Assembly (NCBI GenBank): GCA_016124945.1
Contig: WGMT01000050.1
Location: 1-56,754 of the forward strand
Direction: 5' to 3'
Source: a bacterium
GTDB taxonomy: Bacteria > Chloroflexota > Anaerolineae > Caldilineales > Caldilineaceae
DNA: 56,754 nucleotides
In this document: in pieces, positions 36,782 to 47,345 of the stretch
Layout of the letters: each line of letters starts with the position of its first letter
How positions within the stretch are numbered: the stretch's first letter is position 1
Notes under the pieces: generated by a model
The model's database searches: none
Seen by the model: the letters and a program-made list of their open reading frames with translations, nothing else
What the model was told of the DNA's origin: nothing
Program-made: the position numbers and the translations under genes

Positions 36782-36997
36782 TTTGTGTCTCCTTCTTGGC
36801 TGAGAATAGTGGCTGGGATATGTCTGAAAATGTGATAAACCATGACTTCAAGCTATACGTATACGATTCGCAAAAGTTCCTGCGCAATCATATAAAATCA
36901 GCGGATGAACACTCCGCAATCAGGAATCTCATTTAACCTTTCTCTATGCCCCATAACAGCAACTTGTCTACCCATTCATCATTCTTTGTTCATCTCT

Positions 36998-37582
36998 TCA
37001 CCGGCTGCCCCACGGTGGATCAATAAACACCTCCGGCTCCAGACCCAAACCATCGGCCACACGGGTGATGTAATTGAAGAAGGCAATAATCTGGGTGGCA
37101 TCGTGAATGGCGATGTCGTCAAAGCCGTGAGCGCGCAGCAGATCCAGATCGGCGGGTGTCATCTCTTGCTGGCGATGGGTGAGTTTGATGGCATGGGCGC
37201 AAAGTGCCCGATCCGCCTCGCGCATGGGAGCTGTACGCCAATCGCGCACCAGCGCGTGGACAAACGCATCAGCAGCTTCGCTGCTCTCAAATTGATCGGC
37301 GACCTCAGCACGGAGGTCGTGGGCGTGTGCCTGCGTTCAGTAGGGGCAGTGTAATTCCACCGCCACCACCGTGGCCAGCATCTCACGCTGCGCCCGCGTC
37401 AACGGCGAAGGACGGTGCAACAGCGCGCCATACAACTCCATACTGGCCTTCATTGCGCCGGGATTCAAGCTCATGATGCCCACAATACCCCAAATGCGCC
37501 CAGCGCGCTGCACGGCTTTGTCCAATTCACGCTTCAGCAGACCGGTGGCCTTTTCGTGTGGTATCTGTTCAATCCAGGGCAT
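36998..37582 (-). CDS. Probable selenoprotein: AhpD-like / carboxymuconolactone decarboxylase-family peroxidase-related enzyme
   Basis: Read as one 194-residue protein with an in-frame UGA at 37337-37339 (codon 82). Upstream part: MPWIEQIPHEKATGLLKREL, then REMLATVVAVELHCPY. Downstream part: TQAHAHDLRAEV, then APMREADRALCAHAIKLTHRQQEMTPADLDLLRAHGFDDIAIHDATQIIAFFNYITRVADGLGLEPEVFIDPPWGSR. Both halves fit the AhpD/CMD peroxidase-related family, whose active site is CxxC followed by xxAH. Here Cys79-Pro-Tyr-UGA82-Thr-Gln-Ala-His puts the UGA exactly on the second Cys, giving CxxU. No other stop or frameshift occurs. The start has a strong ggagg. A SECIS-like hairpin follows the UGA. The alternative is a nonsense mutation or base error (TGC or TGT to TGA). 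Likely role: peroxide reduction through a selenenylsulfide. Confidence 0.8.
37300..37339 (-). promoter_or_regulatory. Putative bacterial SECIS element with its UGA codon
   Basis: On the minus-strand RNA the UGA (37339-37337) is followed by 17 unpaired bases, then CGACCTC (37319-37313), loop CGUGCU (37312-37307) and GAGGUCG (37306-37300). The stem is 7 bp. The 6-nt apical loop has G as its second base (a GU pair of bases), and the loop starts 24 nt after UGA. These match the usual bacterial SECIS limits: a G within the first two loop bases and a loop about 16-37 nt after UGA. Confidence 0.7.
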
Positions 37583-37952
37583 GGGTTCCTCCAAAAGTGA
37601 ATGAATAATGAGTGATGAGCAATTGGGGTGTAAAAAGAATACTCCAATTACACTGTTCTTTGAAAGCGCAAAAACACGGCACTGTGAAGTTGAACACAGT
37701 GCCGCGTTTTTGTTTCCGTTATTATCACGGCGAAGTAATGATACAGCGATGTACCGTAGGGGTTTGCGTTGGGGCGGAATCAGCGCTGTCGAGTAGCGAA
37801 AACTCCTCCAGCCCCAACGCAAACCCCTAATTTGTCCCAATTCGGGGAATCCTCTCCCTAGCAAAGACAAAGAGCCTGACAAATCTAGAGAAGAGTATGC
37901 AAACAGCAAGCGGCGCAAGCCTCTACCCAAAGAAACAACGAGAGACAACCCT
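37583..37952. other. Intergenic region with a terminator-like hairpin and a 19-bp inverted repeat
   Basis: Contains 7-nt period words (ataatga, gtgatga) at about 37597-37620. A 17-bp stem has one mismatch (37670-37686 with 37695-37711) and ends in a T-tract. A perfect 19-bp inverted repeat (37757-37775 with 37811-37829) has a 35-nt loop. Promoters for the selenoprotein (minus) and the large secreted protein (plus) must also lie here. Confidence 0.75.
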
Positions 37953-40900
37953 ATGTCGAAGATGCGCGTCACCCCCTTCCTCTTGCGTATGTTGTTCGCA
38001 CTTGGCTTCCTCGCTGCCCTACTCCCCGCAGCGTTGACCGTACAAGCAGCCAACGGCTTCGATGTGACCCTCCTCACCCTGCCCCCAGGATCGGAGATCC
38101 AGCCAAACTTCGACCCGCGCTTCACCTTGGTTGACCACGTGGGTACAATCTACTTTCGCAGCCAACGCACCGACGGCAGCGAACCCGGCATCTACCGGCT
38201 TGTGGGCGGCAATGTTGAGCCATTTCTGCTCACGGGTGCACAAATCCCAGCCCAAACCCTGGGCGGCATCGGCACACTTGTCAACATCGATCACGTCCTC
38301 CCCAGCCGCGTCGATACAGACGGACGGCTCTATTTCTTCAACCAGACCTTCACCGTCCCCGGTGGGCAGCTCCAACTGTTGCGTGTGGAAACAGGCGGTG
38401 GTTTCACTTTGCTGGACACAGGCGGGCCGATTCAGGGCCTGGTGGACAGATCCTATCCGAATGAGGTCCTTTCGGATGGGCGCTGGTTGCGCCGCACCGA
38501 GGAACAGATCAACGGCGCCTGGGTGGTCACCATTGCCCGCACCGACGGCACATCCACCCAGCAACTTCTGCGCCGCGCCCAGACCATCGGCAGTTGCGTC
38601 GATGCCTTGAAGACAACCAATCAATTGTGGAGCTTGAAGAGCAATGCCCAGGGCAAAAGTGTCTTTCAATATGACGTCACCGCCACAACCCATCGCAATG
38701 CCGACTGCACAGGGACACGCACCTCGTCGATCTATACCCAGACCCTTGAGATCGTCGGCGCGGGCGTACATGCCGAACTGGGCACTGTGACCAATGACAC
38801 CGTCTTGATCACCTTGGGTAGCTACAGCCTAAACGACAGTGGACAGATCCTCTATGCGACGAAGCGGCGCGACGATAACGCAGACACCTACGCGCTGCTG
38901 CGTGACAATCAGACGATCCACACACTCACCATAGAAGACGAAGAGGGCGAAGAGGTCGAACGTACATTTGAATTTGCAACATTACTGCCCGACGGCAATC
39001 TCCTCTACGCCATTCCGCCCGGCATCGTGGCGGCGCACCCCGCCGGTGGGCTTTTCCGCGACGGGCAACTGGTGATTGCAGGCAACGATCCGCTCTTCGC
39101 CGCGCCCGTCTCTTTCGGCAGGATTGGGCAGGTCAACAGTCGCGGCGAAGTGATTGTCGATTGGCGGACGACCACAGGGAATCAATTTGGGTGGGTGCTC
39201 CTCTCCAAAGCCCAAGGACGGTGGACAAATTCCAACGGCGGCGTCTGGTCCGATGTTTTCAATTGGGCGGGCGAGGAGATGCCCGGCCAGGGCGACAGTG
39301 TCTTGTTCAACCTGGCCAACCAATACACTGTGAGCACCGGTGACCGCCAGGTGGGCAGCGTCGAGGTCACCGATGGTGAGGTCACCTGGAATCAGGGACT
39401 ATTGGAGATCATCGGCGGGCTACGCGTCGGCGCCATGATCGGTCAAGGCGACACCACGCTGCGCATAGACGACCGTGTGACCGTGGGCGAAGTGACGGTG
39501 GGCGCGCTGCCCAATTCGGCCACCGAAAGCGACATCGTCGCCGGCCTCACACTTGGACCCGATGCAACGCTCAATGTCAGCGGTCCTTTGGTGATTGGGC
39601 AAGCAGGTCGTGCCGGCTTCGGCCTCTTCGGTGGGAAACTGAGCAGCGGCGAAGCCAGATTGGGCAGCGGTGCCATCGGCATCCTCGCCACCCTGGGCGA
39701 GGGAGAATGGTCATCGGGCAGCCTGCTTGTGGGCGAAAGCTACCCTGGATACGTCAACTTTGGCAGCGGGAGCACACTCCAGAGCAGCAACGTCCGCATC
39801 GGCGGCAGCGCCTTTTCGCCCAACTTTGATCTTGCTTTCGACCCAAGTGGCGTTGAAGGTCCATTTTCCAAAGTCAGCATCCTGGGCACAGGCGGCGAAG
39901 ACGGCAACACCCCCACCAGTTGGAGCATTCAGCAAGCGCTCGAAATCGGCAACGGCCACCCTGGCCGCCTACACATCGCCGACGGCGCCACTGTTCAAGT
40001 AGCCGAATCGGTGACGGTCGACAATGTGGCCACCAATCTGCCCGTGGGCATCGTCGCCTTTAGCCAGATCGTGGTCGGCGGTGTGGACGCCGATTCACAG
40101 CGCCCGGCCACCTGGTTGATCAACAAGGATCTATTGCTGGGCAACGCCAACACCGCCGAGCCGGAACTGAGCATCGAGGACGGCGGCATTGTGGACATTG
40201 GCGGCTCACTTTCCATCGGCCACCAGCCAGAAACATTGGCGCTGTTAACGGTCACCGGCGCAGGATCGAGCCTCACCGCCGGTCAAAGCGCGGGCGCGGC
40301 TTGTACCATTGGTTTCAGCGGGAGTGGCGACCTCGTCGTCAGCAGCGGCGGTGACGTCCACTGTCAGTCGCCGCTCTTCATCGGCCTGGGCGATGACGAG
40401 TCACTCCTGACCATCAGCGGGGCCACAAGCAGGGTGCGCGCGTTGCGTCTCGAAGTCGGCGCGCCAGCGGCCACAGAACCGACCGGCATCGGCACCGTGG
40501 AACTCAACGGTGGGGGTCTGTTTTTCGAGCAGAAGAGCACAATCTGGGAGAATGGCAGGCTGAAAGGTAGCGGCACACTGGAGGGCGACTTGGTCGTGTT
40601 GGGGGAAGTGATACCCGATCTGGTCAACTTGCAAGCCACGGCGCAGTCGAGCGCCGCCGCAGCAGCCGCCACCGTCGCCCAGCCCGGTGTCTTGACCGTC
40701 AACGGCGGGCTGACGCTTGGTTCGAGTGGACGTCTTCACTTCGATCTCGTCGGCCCCGGCCAATATGATCAAGTGGTGATCTCGGGCACGGTGCAGTTGG
40801 ACGGCACGCTGATCCTGGCGTTTGGCGAAGGCTATGCGCCGAAAGCCGGTGATCTCTTCCAGTTTGTCCAGGCCGACAGCGCCACCGGCGCATTCGACAG

Positions 40901-41045
40901 CGTCACGGTGACAGGGCTGGCGGCGGGCTGGCAATATACGATCAACACCAGCGGCGGCGTCACCACCCTCACGTCGACGACGGCAGGCGTCGCCACCACC
41001 TCACCGACGCCGCGTTCACTCTATCTCCCGGCGATTCAGCGCTAA
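37953..41045 (+). CDS. Large secreted beta-solenoid-like protein with C-terminal YLP tail
   Basis: 1030 aa. Signal peptide at 1-33 (basic start, hydrophobic FLLRMLFALGFLAALLPAAL, cut near VQA-AN). Residues 35-430 look like a beta-propeller-type N-domain with repeated DGRLYFF / GQILYATKR / DGNLLYAIPPG strands. Residues 430-950 are Gly/Ser/Thr-rich repeats typical of a right-handed beta-helix or autotransporter passenger (LTLGPDATLNVSGPLVIGQAGRAGFGLFGGKLSSGEARLGSG). A final beta unit precedes a Thr/Pro linker and the end SLYLPAIQR. I recognise no catalytic motif. Probably a surface or matrix protein. The start has gagag upstream and a strong signal peptide. Confidence 0.8.
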   Translation: MSKMRVTPFLLRMLFALGFLAALLPAALTVQAANGFDVTLLTLPPGSEIQPNFDPRFTLVDHVGTIYFRSQRTDGSEPGIYRLVGGNVEPFLLTGAQIPAQTLGGIGTLVNIDHVLPSRVDTDGRLYFFNQTFTVPGGQLQLLRVETGGGFTLLDTGGPIQGLVDRSYPNEVLSDGRWLRRTEEQINGAWVVTIARTDGTSTQQLLRRAQTIGSCVDALKTTNQLWSLKSNAQGKSVFQYDVTATTHRNADCTGTRTSSIYTQTLEIVGAGVHAELGTVTNDTVLITLGSYSLNDSGQILYATKRRDDNADTYALLRDNQTIHTLTIEDEEGEEVERTFEFATLLPDGNLLYAIPPGIVAAHPAGGLFRDGQLVIAGNDPLFAAPVSFGRIGQVNSRGEVIVDWRTTTGNQFGWVLLSKAQGRWTNSNGGVWSDVFNWAGEEMPGQGDSVLFNLANQYTVSTGDRQVGSVEVTDGEVTWNQGLLEIIGGLRVGAMIGQGDTTLRIDDRVTVGEVTVGALPNSATESDIVAGLTLGPDATLNVSGPLVIGQAGRAGFGLFGGKLSSGEARLGSGAIGILATLGEGEWSSGSLLVGESYPGYVNFGSGSTLQSSNVRIGGSAFSPNFDLAFDPSGVEGPFSKVSILGTGGEDGNTPTSWSIQQALEIGNGHPGRLHIADGATVQVAESVTVDNVATNLPVGIVAFSQIVVGGVDADSQRPATWLINKDLLLGNANTAEPELSIEDGGIVDIGGSLSIGHQPETLALLTVTGAGSSLTAGQSAGAACTIGFSGSGDLVVSSGGDVHCQSPLFIGLGDDESLLTISGATSRVRALRLEVGAPAATEPTGIGTVELNGGGLFFEQKSTIWENGRLKGSGTLEGDLVVLGEVIPDLVNLQATAQSSAAAAAATVAQPGVLTVNGGLTLGSSGRLHFDLVGPGQYDQVVISGTVQLDGTLILAFGEGYAPKAGDLFQFVQADSATGAFDSVTVTGLAAGWQYTINTSGGVTTLTSTTAGVATTSPTPRSLYLPAIQR

Positions 41046-41083
41046 GTGGTTCTCTCGTTAAGTTTCGATACATAGAATTCCAT

Positions 41084-41155
41084 GTAGGATGGGTTTCGAC
41101 CGCATGAATGTACACTGGTCGTCCCGCCAAATTCGGCGGTCGAAACCCATCCTAC
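41084..41155. repeat. Perfect 20-bp inverted repeat
   Basis: gtaggatgggtttcgaccgc (41084-41103) and its exact complement (41136-41155) enclose a 32-nt loop. It lies 38 bases after the secreted protein's stop. No T-tract is present. Confidence 0.93.
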
Positions 41156-41311
41156 GAACTGAAACCAGCGCGGTACATCGACGCCGACCCCACTGTTCCA
41201 AAGTTGATGGGTATCTACATAATCGCGCAAAGACAGCATGTGTCTCGGCTACTTAGCATTCTGTGGCATAATAGGACATCTTCACAGTTCAGCACATGGA
41301 CGAACAGCACC

Positions 41312-41581
41312 ATGAAGATCATTTGGACAGAATACATGCTTTATCGTATCGGCCTTCGAGGATTTGACCGCGCAAGGATAGAAAACATCTTAACTTACTC
41401 ATCTGAACGCTATTTCGACAATGAAACCAGGCGTTCCGTGGTTGTTGGCAAGCACAATAACCTATGGGTCCTTGTGCCGTACGAAATGGATGGGGATAGC
41501 ATTGTCCCTATTACAGTACACGCAATCACTCGCCAACAAGTTAATATGCGAGTAAATTTGGGGAGATTGGTACATGAATAA
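41312..41581 (+). CDS. DUF4258-like small protein (putative toxin-antitoxin-like pair)
   Basis: 89 aa: MKIIWTEYMLYRIGLRGFDRARIENILTYSSERYFDNETRRSVVVGKHNNLWVLVPYEMDGDSIVPITVHAI. The pattern (W-E-H/Y-x-x-x-R-x-x-x-R-G at the start, then an RRSVVVG strand and a hydrophobic beta hairpin) is that of the DUF4258 family, related to BrnT/RelE-like folds. The frame is open upstream to 41108, but that part is translated inverted repeat. The ATG at 41312 has a poor RBS, so the start is uncertain. It overlaps the next gene by 8 bases. DUF4258-DUF2283 pairs are common in cyanobacteria and Chloroflexota, but the function is unproven. Confidence 0.65.
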   Translation: MKIIWTEYMLYRIGLRGFDRARIENILTYSSERYFDNETRRSVVVGKHNNLWVLVPYEMDGDSIVPITVHAITRQQVNMRVNLGRLVHE

Positions 41582-41801
41582 GACGAGCATGCACTATTTT
41601 GAAGAAGAGGACATTCTTCATCTGAGTTTTTCGGATGAACCGGAAGCCGGTAGCATTGAATTAGGGCCAACCATCACGGCTGAGTTGAATGAAGCCGGGG
41701 ATGTGATCGGTGTCGAAATTTTGAACGCCAGCGCCTTCCTCCGCGACTCGATTCTAGAGTCTATTCAGTTCAAGGTACTCCAAGCTACTTCTCATACGTA
41801 A
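41574..41801 (+). CDS. DUF2283 family protein
   Basis: 75 aa: MNKTSMHYFEEEDILHLSFSDEPEAGSIELGPTITAELNEAGDVIGVEILNASAFL. This is the DUF2283 pattern (YDxEADVLYIxFSD then GVIVDLDEDGxVVGIEILDAS). Small single-domain proteins of this kind are nearly always paired with a DUF4258-type gene, as here. The start overlaps the upstream stop, implying translational coupling. Confidence 0.8.
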   Translation: MNKTSMHYFEEEDILHLSFSDEPEAGSIELGPTITAELNEAGDVIGVEILNASAFLRDSILESIQFKVLQATSHT

Positions 41802-41817
41802 AATTGCTTCAGTCGGA

Positions 41818-43771
<1,954 letters not shown>

Positions 43772-43782
<11 letters not shown>

Positions 43783-45331
43783 AGAGGATCACCTTGTCGT
43801 CGCCGCTGTTGAGGGGCAGGCGGCTGCCGTCGCGCCAGTCGTAAAAGCCGTAGTAGTAGCGCAGGTTGACGGCGGCAGGGTCTAACGGCAGATTGAGCGT
43901 GTAGGTGGCGGTGAAGATTTCGCCGGGCTGCCACAGCGTCGGCGGGCGATCGGGCAGGGGCTGGGTATCGAGTTGGGCCACCACGTCGTAGCCGTCGCCG
44001 CTGGGATTGGCGCGCAGTGCCTGGAAAAAGATGTTGTAATCGAAGGTAATGGGCTGAAGCGGCTGCCACGCCACGTCGAGGACGGCGCTGCCGCCGCCGT
44101 TGATCGTGCTTTCGTCCACAGTGGCGGTGAGCAGGACGATGTCGGCGCGTTCCCCGAAGACGGCCACGGGTACGTCGGGCGCTGGAAATTGGGTGAAAGT
44201 CGGCGTGAGGTAGGGCGCAGCAGCCAGCACCGGCACCGTGACGAGGACGGCCCAATAGCTGCGTTGTTGCAGGGGAATGAGCAGTGCAGGCAGGCTGCCG
44301 GCCCACGCAGCCAAAAAGGGCAGCACCGGTAGCAGGATCTGCCCTGGATAGGTGAGCAAGCGATCGGCCTGGGTGATGGACCACAGCGGCGCGCTGATGC
44401 GCAAGGTGAGCAGAACAGCGACGACGGCGGCGCTGATGCTGAAGATCAGGAGCATGTCCTGTTGGCGGCGCAGTGAGAGCGGCGTGACCAGATCTGCTTC
44501 GTTGCGGCTGCGCCTTCGCCAGAGCAGCCAGGCGGCGATGATGCCGAAGGCAAGCAAGGCGAAGCCCAGTGTGAATGGTTGCGCCGGGTTGCCGCCGCCC
44601 GCCAGAATCTGGTAACCATCGAGGAAGTAGGCAGCGAAGACGGCTGGTGGCGGTCCTTGAATCGCCCAGAGTGGGATCAGGCTGAGCAGCGCCGCCGCCG
44701 CGGTGACAGCCACAGCCAGCGCGGCCAGGCGGTCACGTTCAACGAGCAGCACGTAGAGCAGCACGATCAGCGAGATCCAAACAGCCAGCCCGGCCTGCGT
44801 GCGCCAGATCCAGAGTAGGGCGACGACGGCAAGGCCGATGGTGGCGGGGCTACGGGTGGCGCGGTAGAGCGTCGTCCCGGCCAACACGGCGGGCAGCAGG
44901 GCAAGGACCACGGCATCGGCCAGGTTGCCGCGCACGTAGATCGTATTGAGCAGTGGCGGCGCCAGGGTGTAGAGCAACCCGGCGAGGCCGGCGGCGCGGT
45001 CACCGAAGCGGGGTTGCAGCCAGAGGTAGATCCCCACGCCGCCGGTGATCACGGCGAGGATGAACATCAGGCGTACCGACGTCGTCGGCGCCAAGCCCAG
45101 TTGGCTCAACGGGTTGGTGAGTAGAAAGGCAGCGCTACCTGCGCCACGCCACAAATCGGCCACGGTGCCGATCTCGGAAATCGGCGAAAGGTAGCGGGTG
45201 GTGAAGATCGGCGCAAATCCTTGCAGCGTCTGCCAGTAGCCGGGATAGGCCGCCGGCGCCCACGCAAAGACGGGAAGCAGCAACACGATCCAGAGGCCGA
45301 GGGAGCGAGTGGAGGAGTTTTGAGCGTTCAT
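43772..45331 (-). CDS. Polytopic membrane protein, second member of the same operon
   Basis: 519 aa with about 10 membrane helices. Its N-terminal region (FAWAPAAYPGYWQTLQGFAPIFTTRYLSPISEIGTVADLWRGAG, then LYTLAPPLLNTIYVRGNLADAVVLALLPAVL) parallels the neighbouring protein (YTYAPYHLLVLYVRGNLAESSAFVWLPLCL). It ends in a soluble beta-type domain (DIVLLTATVDESTINGGGSAVLDVAWQPLQPITFDYNIFFQAL). The shared YVRGNLA(D/E) motif shows the two proteins are paralogues. Probable role in glycan or lipid glycosylation at the membrane. The start ATG has a weak RBS. Confidence 0.7.
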
Positions 45332-45360
45332 GCAGGGGATTATAGCAGGGGAAAAGAAGT

Positions 45361-45503
45361 AATGCGTAATGCGTGATGCGTGATGCCTTGTTTGGCTAGT
45401 ACACGACGGCGTAAATGGGTCGCTGAATTCTGAAGCGATGCGGAGGGAGCACGCTCATATTCCCTGCGCGACCTTACGCATCACGCATCACGCATTACTC
45501 ATT
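45361..45503. repeat. 26-bp inverted repeat of 7-nt words; right arm overlaps a stop codon
   Basis: Bases 45361-45386 and 45478-45503 are reverse complements with one mismatch, built of gcgtaat/gcgtgat words. The TAA stop of the neighbouring minus-strand gene (45495-45497) and its last two codons lie inside the right arm. Confidence 0.93.
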
Positions 45504-46073
45504 AGCCAGCAACGTCGCGTCCTGTTCAATAATCTGCGCCCGATCCAACAGGACACCACCGCCTTCCGCCCCACCCGGCGCGGTGACAGTGTGGACGAGC
45601 CCCTCACGGATTTGGGCGCGGCGGAGGCGCAGCGCTTCGATTTCGGGGAGGCTGAGGCCGTAGCGGTTTTGGGGATGGAGCAGTAGATCGATGAGGTCGA
45701 CGCCGACGATCTGGGCCAGGTGACGCTGGTTGTGAAAGGTGACCCACTCGATGGGCGCGAAGCGCAAAAATTCCTGGGCGGCGGCGGTGCGCGCTGCATT
45801 GAGTTTCAGTGGCAGGATCGAACGTTCCAGGCGCAGGCCCAGCATCCACTCTGCACCCGATGGCGCGGTGATGTCCTGCCCAAGCAGAAAGTAGAGCCGA
45901 TCGATGTTGCTGATCATCTCGAACAGCGTGTCGAAGCTGACCCCCTCTACGGGGTAGCGGCGAATCTCCGCGCCAATCTGCACCGGCAACTCGGCCAATG
46001 TCTGCCCGATCAAGGCGCGGGCATTTTCTAGATCTCGTGTGGCGCTGACGAAAATACGAAGTGTCTCTGACAT
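45495..46073 (-). CDS. DUF4062-like / TIR-fold-like protein
   Basis: 192 aa. N-terminus LRIFVSATRDLENARALIGQTLAELPVQIGAEIRRYP resembles the DUF4062 pattern (VFVSSTxxDLxxER), a Rossmann-like domain related to TIR that usually heads multidomain proteins. Here it stands alone, followed by a helical tail. DLEnAR, FLLGQDITAPSGAEWMLGLRLERSILPLKLN and EFLRF are the other strands and helices. A nucleotide-binding or signalling role is possible, but function is unknown. The last codons and stop come from the 7-nt repeat element, so the original C-terminus may have been replaced. RBS not obvious. Confidence 0.5.
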   Translation of the reverse strand: MSETLRIFVSATRDLENARALIGQTLAELPVQIGAEIRRYPVEGVSFDTLFEMISNIDRLYFLLGQDITAPSGAEWMLGLRLERSILPLKLNAARTAAAQEFLRFAPIEWVTFHNQRHLAQIVGVDLIDLLLHPQNRYGLSLPEIEALRLRRAQIREGLVHTVTAPGGAEGGGVLLDRAQIIEQDATLLANE

Positions 46074-46095
46074 AGTTTTGGGGGTAGGTGACTGG

Positions 46096-46198
46096 TGACT
46101 AGTGATTGGTGATTGGGATCGTGTCTACGAATGTGATTGGTAATTGGGATCAGCTTCTGATCACGATCCCAATCACCAATCACAAATCACTAGTCACT
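46096..46198. repeat. 28-bp inverted repeat with arms differing by one 7-nt unit; abuts gmd stop
   Basis: Left arm 46096-46123 pairs with right arm 46162-46196. The right arm carries one extra heptamer (aaatcac). The right end supplies bases around the TAG stop of gmd (46197-46199). Words are tgattgg, tgactag, tgactgg. Confidence 0.9.
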
Positions 46199-47186
46199 AT
46201 GAATTCAAAACCGCATCCTGCTTAATCCGTCGTTCCCACTCTTTGACGTCGGCTTCGACCATGATACGGACGAGTTCTTTGAAGCTGACAGAGGGTTCCC
46301 AGCCGAGTTTTTCGCCGGCTTTGGCCGGATCGCCCACCAGCAGGTCCACTTCGGCAGGGCGGTAGAAGCGTGGATCCTGGATCACGTAGTCGCGCCAGTC
46401 GAGATCCACATGACCGAAGGCTTCGGCGACGAACTCTTCGACGCTATGGGTTTCACCGGTGGCCACCACGTAGTCGTCGGGGCTGTCCTGTTGCAGCATG
46501 AGCCACATGGCGCGCACGTAGTCGGGCGCGTAGCCCCAGTCGCGGCGGGCTTCGAGGTTGCCCAGGCGCAGTTCGTGTTCCAGCCCCAGTTTGATACGGG
46601 CCACGGCGTTGGTAATCTTGTGGGTGACGAACTCAAGCCCACGTCGAGGACTTTCATGGTTAAACAGGATGCCTGAACAGGCAAAGATGTTGTAGCTCTC
46701 ACGGTAATTGATGGTGATCCAATGGCCGTAGACCTTGGCCACGCCGTAGGGGCTGCGCGGGTAGAGAGGCGTTGTTTCGCGCTGCGGCACCTCTTGCACC
46801 TTGCCGAACATCTCGCTGCTCGACGCCTGGTAGAAGCGAATCTCTGGATCGACGATACGAATGGCGTCGAGGACGCGAGTGACACCCAACGCCGTGAACT
46901 CGCCTGTGAGCACCGGCTGCTCAAAGCTGGTGGGCACGAAACTTTGCGCCGCCAGGTTGTAGACCTCTTGCGGCCGGTACTGTTGCAGGATACTGATCAG
47001 GCTCATTTGATCGAGCAGATCGCCCTGCACCACTTCGATCTTGTCTTGAATGTGTTTGATGCGGTCGAAGTTGATGGTGCTGGTGCGGCGCACCATGCCG
47101 ATGACACGGTAGCCTTGTTCCAACAGGAACTCGGCCAAATAGCTGCCATCTTGCCCGGTGACGCCGGTGACGAGTGCGGTGGGCAT
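46197..47186 (-). CDS. gmd: GDP-mannose 4,6-dehydratase
   Basis: Converts GDP-D-mannose to GDP-4-keto-6-deoxy-D-mannose. 329 aa, extended SDR fold: NAD(P) motif TGVTGQDGSYLAEFL at 7-21, RRTSTINFDRI, catalytic Ser in YQASSSEMFGK and Tyr-Lys in YPRSPYGVAKVYGHW, plus NHESPRRGLEFVTHKIT, all diagnostic for Gmd. It follows rmd on the same strand, separated by a small MITE-like element; together they make GDP-rhamnose or a related deoxyhexose for surface glycans. RBS aaggaga before the ATG. Confidence 0.95.
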   Translation of the reverse strand: MPTALVTGVTGQDGSYLAEFLLEQGYRVIGMVRRTSTINFDRIKHIQDKIEVVQGDLLDQMSLISILQQYRPQEVYNLAAQSFVPTSFEQPVLTGEFTALGVTRVLDAIRIVDPEIRFYQASSSEMFGKVQEVPQRETTPLYPRSPYGVAKVYGHWITINYRESYNIFACSGILFNHESPRRGLEFVTHKITNAVARIKLGLEHELRLGNLEARRDWGYAPDYVRAMWLMLQQDSPDDYVVATGETHSVEEFVAEAFGHVDLDWRDYVIQDPRFYRPAEVDLLVGDPAKAGEKLGWEPSVSFKELVRIMVEADVKEWERRIKQDAVLNS

Positions 47187-47219
47187 AACACGTTCTCCTT
47201 GAAATTCAGTTGGTTCTAT

Positions 47220-47335
47220 GTCAATGTCATTAAGTTAAGCAGTGTGACTGACTGTTGTAGGTTGCAGGTTGCAGGTGACATACGAAGTCACTTCTGTTGT
47301 CGTCCGTCGTCCAGCCTTAACTTAATGACATTGAC
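47220..47335. mobile_element. MITE-like element B with perfect 20-bp terminal inverted repeats
   Basis: gtcaatgtcattaagttaag (47220-47239) and its exact complement (47316-47335) bound a 76-bp interior containing 7-nt words (ggttgca x2, gtcgtcc x2). The same termini flank the element at 30751-30877, which has a different interior. It separates rmd from gmd. Confidence 0.65.
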
Positions 47336-47345
47336 TTCACGATTT

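Noticed and set aside
37337..37339. Simple pseudogene stop in the AhpD-like gene
   Set aside because: The remaining frame is intact, the UGA falls exactly on the catalytic Cys and a SECIS-like hairpin follows. Not excluded, but less likely.
41108..41311. Longer start for the DUF4258-like gene
   Set aside because: The extra residues are encoded by an inverted repeat and do not belong to the family.
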